From Acanthaster planci (lineage: Eukaryota; Echinodermata; Asteroidea; Valvatida; Acanthasteridae), in contig NW_019091387.1 of the NCBI RefSeq assembly GCF_001949145.1, positions 1,798,122 to 1,862,121 on the forward strand: a DNA stretch of 64,000 nt, given 5' to 3'. Made by a program: the position numbers and the translations under genes. Below, one piece after another: positions 59,601 to 64,000 of this stretch. The stretch's first letter is position 1. Each line of letters starts with the position of its first letter. The notes beneath the pieces were generated by a model. That model ran no database searches, was not told where the DNA came from, and saw nothing but the letters and a program-made list of their open reading frames with translations.

Positions 59601-61020
59601 CAGCAGCGGGCGAATAATCATGACAAATACTGCAAGAAGTTAGCGGTGTACTGAGATGTTATTGCCACAACACACCTTGACTTGTCTAGTTCAACTCGTC
59701 ACCCAAAATTGCGTAAACTGCTTGTTGGCACACGACAGAGATTTCCCATAGAATCAGCTCAAATAGTTTTCTTAATAGATCGAGCAAAAGCCAACGCAAC
59801 ACAAATGGCTTTTTGGTTTTTCTGCAAAGCAAACCCTTGCATATAGGCTTGACATCTCTGATATTACTACCTTAGACTGTCTGTATATTTGCATGAAAAA
59901 ACAAGAAAATTGCACACATTTTCCGTTTAGTTCAATTCAGTGTGATTCATTCTTTCCATCTTTCTCACTCGGACAGTGCACAGGTCATGGCTGAGATTTA
60001 CAAATAATATGACTGGATGGGCTTAGGCTAATCCAGATACAAGTTTAGTTGATAAGCTCGACAAGGTAAAGCACTGGACCCCCGGAGAGAAAATAAAATG
60101 AACATTCCATTAAAAATGAAGTACTGTAAGAGGATCCAGGAACCTAGACAATAAAATACATTACATTTATTCTTGTCATCCCAGAGATCAGATGCCTGAT
60201 TTTTCACATCGAATGGAATACTCAATTTGTACTTTATGTTATGGCCAGTTCATTGCAATGTTTTAGCTATAAAACATAGCAGCGAAAGTTGCTCAAGTTG
60301 AAAAGTGTTCAACTTCTGCAAATTTACAACATCAATATTTGACCTAATGTAAGTTTCACATTTGTGCTTGCTTTCATACCATGTTTGAACTAGTCTTTAT
60401 ACTCCTCTCAAAAAAAATCTAAATTTCAAGCTTACAATTATCAGGATACCAAAACTCAACTCTTCATTTACTATGGTAACTTGTGCTGTTTTGTATTTGT
60501 AAAGTATCTTTCAAGTTTCAACCCAGCTTGAGACCTGAGGACATGTAAAAGTAAACTTTAAGTTAAACTTCAAATTAAACTTTAACACTCAGCTTGTGTG
60601 CAACACCTGTCAAACGCAAGGCTGATATCAACAGTCAACCCCAGGGCCCAGAAGGAGGGGGAAGTTCACCATGCCATGAGGCTTCAAGTTGAATGAAACA
60701 TTTAAAGTTAGGCTTCAGATTAAAATATTCATAATCAAAATGACACAAATATTCACAATTCTACATGCACAGTACCAGTGATCCACAGAAAAAAGAAGAT
60801 TCTTGTGGCCCAGATACTTCCATGAGAAATCAATTCCTACGTTATGTGTGATAAACGAGCCATCAATTGACAGACAGCACACAATTAGATCAATCAAGCC
60901 ATTTCCTGTGGCAACATCTATTATGGGCTCAATACTACCTAGGGAATACATCACAATCCCTATAAAGATGCTACACTGTTCATGTACATGTACTAGAGCT
61001 GTAGTTGAGTAGTAAACAAA
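50700..61020. other. Ten kilobases without a supported gene
   Basis: AT-rich intergenic or intronic DNA. Local features: T/A runs; an AT-rich palindromic patch near 57185-57230; repeated AAACTT words at 60548-60590; and an isolated GGATAATCC...GATAATCC motif near 59450-59475 of the kind found in pogo-like elements, with no termini visible. The 52783-53031 (plus), 57963-57664 (minus) and 60954-60715 (minus) frames were inspected and show no motif that I recognise. An exon of an unknown gene cannot be excluded for 60954-60715, which has even, non-repetitive composition. Confidence 0.4.
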
Positions 61021-61028
61021 TCAGGAAT

Positions 61029-61392
61029 AAGGCCTTTTCACACTGCAGCCTCTCAACCTGGGTTGAACTCAATCCTGGGTGAACCCATGACCCCCCTTGG
61101 TTGAAAATTAGATTTTTCAACCCTGTGTTCAGCCTGGCATTGTTTCACACTTGTTTCATGTAAACCAAGCTTATTGGGGCAAGTTCAACCCCCGAAATGT
61201 GCACGAACAAGTTTCAACCCGGGTTAAAAAATCTTAATGCTGGTCCAGAGCAGGGCTGAATTCAACCTGGGTTGAAATCAATCTCAGAATTGATGCAGGG
61301 TTGGTGTTGGGTTAAAAAATTTTCAAGTGTGAATCGTCGCCACTTTTCAACCCTGCATCAACCCTGAGATTTGTTTAGTGTGAAAAGGCCTT
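61029..61392. mobile_element. MITE with AAGGCCTTTTCACACT termini and internal palindromes
   Basis: AAGGCCTTTTCACACT at 61029-61044 is matched by a perfect inverted copy, AGTGTGAAAAGGCCTT, at 61377-61392 (364 bp overall). The interior repeats a self-complementary core, TCAACCTGGGTTGA (near 61053 and 61262) with variants CAACCCGGGTT (61215) and CAACCCTG (61119, 61358), and can fold into many alternative hairpins. There is no ORF. The target duplication is unclear, so the superfamily is not assigned. Confidence 0.85.
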
Positions 61393-61394
61393 TG

Positions 61395-62555
61395 CAGGCA
61401 TTTCTGATACAGCCTCCATCAATTTGTTTGGAATGCCAGAGGCATATGAAATTATTGACAGAAATATTAGCATCAGTAGCTCAAACTTTCTGCCACAAGA
61501 GGTAAAATGACAACACTAGCACCATAAAAAATAGACTTTTGATCTGAAACTTAGAAGCCTGGCCATGTTCCTCGGTTCACTTTACCTACTATTACATTAT
61601 ATGTGTACCTCTGATGTAAGAATGCATTTTATAGTAATTCTTCTACTATACATGTATGTAAAAACAGCCTGTGTGAATGTTGAAAAGAAAAAAGACTTAC
61701 TACCACCTCATTCAGATTAAACAGTGAAGTCTTGGCTACTCTTTCAATTGATAATTTGAGCACCTGCTGTTCAACAAGTGTGAAAATAATATGTGGCTCT
61801 TCAACAACATCTTGTATTCACTTTAGCCCGAAACTGAGAAATAATTTATCCTATTCACATGGCTGCCCATAACTTGATATATACAGGTTAAAAATGGGTT
61901 AGTCAAACACGCAAAGAATGTGTCCAGTGCACCAGCCATAAACCAATGTTTTTAGCCATAAGAAAAAACATTATTATTATTATTGAAATGTTAACGACTT
62001 GTCCTCTGTGAACATTAAATCAACAAAGGGATCACTCCCATGAGACACACATAAATGTCTGCCTATTTTATGCTTGTTAGGCCATCAGTTCATTTATTTT
62101 AGGGAGTACAGGACCCAAATCAAAAACTTTTAATAGACAGGATTTTGTTACTGCCACTTTTATCCATATATATATATAACATATCAATATATATATATAT
62201 ATTGTATTTGTAGTAAATAAAACACAAATATTTAAGTTTCACAGTAAATGCCCCTTTTGTTAGTTTTTAAACCAGGAATCTGCCCCACAATTTAATCCCT
62301 GTCATTAACTTTGAATACAGTACATTGAAATCAAATTGTGGTATCCCTGGACATGGATCTAATGGATGGAACTGAAAGAACATGTATTTATAACCTGATA
62401 ATTCTGACAGGTTTGTGATGGGTAATTGAAAAACTGTTTATCGTAAGAAGTTCCACCAGAACAAGACTTTATGCATCATTTGTATTTAATGAATCTTAGG
62501 TCTTGGACTGATCGAAAAACAGCACTTCCAGAGAATTTAGTTCTAACCTTGCAGC
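61395..62555. other. Non-coding interval with TA microsatellite
   Basis: No gene. A palindromic TATATATA tract lies at about 62167-62205. The remainder is unremarkable AT-rich sequence. Confidence 0.5.
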
Positions 62556-62559
62556 CTTA

Positions 62560-62735
62560 CAGTGTTGTAGTCAGATACTTTTTCCGAGTACAGAGTTAGT
62601 ACTGCCGAGTACTTAGATATCCAAGTACATGAAAGTCTGAGCACTTTGCCAGCGAGTACAAGTACTGGTTTTCAAGTATAAGTACTTGTATCTCCAAGTA
62701 CGAGTACAAGTACTTCTAATTCGCTAAACAAAAAA
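62560..62735. mobile_element. Unpaired terminus of a second hAT-like element
   Basis: CAGTGTTGTAGTCAGATACT at 62560 matches the termini of the 63067-63468 element. It is followed by repeated GAGTACAAGTACT words (62595-62720) in alternating orientation. No inverted partner belonging to this end was found before 64000. GAGTACAAGTAC at 63970 near the window edge suggests its other end lies just outside, with the 63067 element nested within it. Confidence 0.55.
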
Positions 62736-63066
62736 CCTGCACTTTGGCATTTACATGTACTTCCATTTTGTACAAATTCTTGTTACTCTTTGAAGCAAAC
62801 TGTACTAATGTTGATACAGATGACGTGATTGTATGGTAGCTATGTACATGTATGTCAGCAGCTGTTTCAAATTCGTAGATTCTTCAAAATCTGATAGTCA
62901 ACATTTGGTACGGTACAATGTACGTGCATACATGACATACAACTCACCATCAGTGACACATGTACTTTGTGTAATGCGTAGAAAACATGTATGGTGAAGT
63001 CTGCTTTCATGACTCTTATTCTGATCCTATGTTAATCTGTGTGTCATCGGAATTTTCAGCTATAGG

Positions 63067-63468
63067 CAGTGATGTAGTCGAGTACTTTTTGAGAACCAAG
63101 TTCTCTACCAAATATTTAACTAGTGAGGAGAGAACAAAGCCGAAGTACATCGGCAGTTGATGGTACATGTACATGCATAAAGGTAAGATTATAAAGCAAC
63201 ATAATGACTTCAGACCATCACTGTTTGATTAAAATTAACTTTTTAAAAATACTCGGAAAGTACTCGGCCGTGTACTTTCCGAGTACTTTTCTCCTTAAAA
63301 CTTAAATTTTACACAACTGGGAGTGTCTGAAGTCTAACATTTACTTTGTAATCTTACCTTTGCACATATACCATCAAATGCCTGTGCACTCTGGCTTTAT
63401 TCCCTCTTACCCAGTTCAGTATTTTGCGGAGAACGTTGGTACTCGGAAAGTACTCGACTACAACACTG
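63067..63468. mobile_element. Non-autonomous hAT-like element with perfect 8-bp target duplication
   Basis: Left end CAGTGATGTAGTCGAGTACT and right-end complement CAGTGTTGTAGTCGAGTACT differ at one base. The element (402 bp) is flanked on both sides by GCTATAGG (63059-63066 and 63469-63476), an exact 8-bp duplication, the hallmark of hAT transposition. A central inverted pair, ACTCGGAAAGTACTCGG / CCGAGTACTTT near 63251-63293, repeats the terminal motif. No transposase is encoded. The short frames crossing 63360-63714 are chance. Confidence 0.9.
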
Positions 63469-63479
63469 GCTATAGGCAC

Positions 63480-64000
63480 CAGCCTAGCAACACCCAAAGT
63501 AATAAAGAGACCACTTTTAGGAATACCCAAATTTTGGGTCCAAGACGCCTTTCGTGGTGCTTTGATCTGTCAGTGCAATGTGTGGTACATAATGCGATTC
63601 ACTATGACCAGCCTCTTTTCAAGCGTACCAGCTGCTTCCCGTGATAGCAGTTCGTCTGATGATGGTTCAAAATCAAGAATAGGCTTTGAAATCAAGACCA
63701 GGAATAACCAATAACCCAGTGTTTCACGGTTGTGATTGGTTAATAAGCCCACAGATGTTGTGCCATTATACCTAAACGGTTCCTCATGCTAGTGTTAGGC
63801 TCTCTATTTCTTGGACTGTACTGCAGATCGGTCTGTGAGGGTTGATATTCTTGTATTGTTATATTTTAATGGCCGTGGTAAGTTAAAGGATTTTTTAATT
63901 GAGTAATGTTAATCAAGTATGAATACCTTGATGCTCATGTACAGTTTGGTTTGTAGTATTTTACAGCCTGAGTACAAGTACATTTCTTTAAGTATGAGTA
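63480..64000. other. Non-coding right edge
   Basis: No gene recognised. Overlapping frames at 63360-63752 on both strands are shadows. GAGTACAAGTACATTTC near 63970 may be the opposite end of the element beginning at 62560. Confidence 0.4.

Noticed and set aside
1-64000. tRNA or rRNA genes
   Set aside because: A few GTTCGA-like B-box matches (for example near 11473 and 54739) lack a matching A box and cloverleaf; none is supported.

Overview
This is eukaryotic, metazoan genomic DNA: AT-rich, intron-dominated and full of decayed transposable elements, with two assembly gaps (runs of N at 9373-9697 and 45743-46287). The frequent TACATGTA-type palindromes, the mix of non-LTR, DIRS, hAT, pogo-like and MITE elements, and a single MICU2/3-type gene suggest a marine invertebrate or basal chordate (amphioxus, hemichordate, echinoderm, brachiopod or mollusc). 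I cannot narrow it further from sequence alone.

Two host genes can be supported. The first is a gene on the minus strand for a mitochondrial calcium uptake protein of the MICU2/MICU3 type. It is too finely split to show as long ORFs, but five internal exons with matching splice sites and phases lie at 42034-41924, 40370-40323, 29477-29395, 23467-23417 and 7274-7146. Exons upstream of 42034, between 23417 and 7274, and downstream of 7146 were not found. The second is an apparently intronless rhodopsin-class GPCR on the plus strand (4748-5719), preceded by a 30-codon upstream ORF. It probably sits inside, or just beyond, the 3' part of the MICU gene.

Layout: 1-285, non-LTR reverse transcriptase tail; 950-1600, a minisatellite with a GCTTCGACCGG core whose period drops from 57 to 49 bp; 4.6-6.0 kb, the GPCR; 7.1-42 kb, the MICU gene with long introns. 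Those introns hold a CR1/L2-like retrotransposon tail (16.85-18.0 kb) carrying a palindromic insertion with two histone-type 3' stem-loops, a 985-bp pogo-like element (20.6-21.6 kb), a decayed DIRS element that still shows inverted termini and an internal complementary region (25.0-29.15 kb), and a chimeric DIRS complex (32.4-39.3 kb). From 42 kb to the end there is no convincing gene, but there are two long hairpins, a 40-bp satellite spanning the second gap, and three MITE-like elements (50.4, 61.0 and 63.1 kb). The last has perfect 8-bp hAT-type target duplications.

No operon-like or pathway clustering is visible. The main story is a calcium-uptake regulator gene whose introns have been enlarged by sense-oriented DIRS retrotransposons and by cut-and-paste elements. 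No search tools were available, so family names rest on motif recognition.
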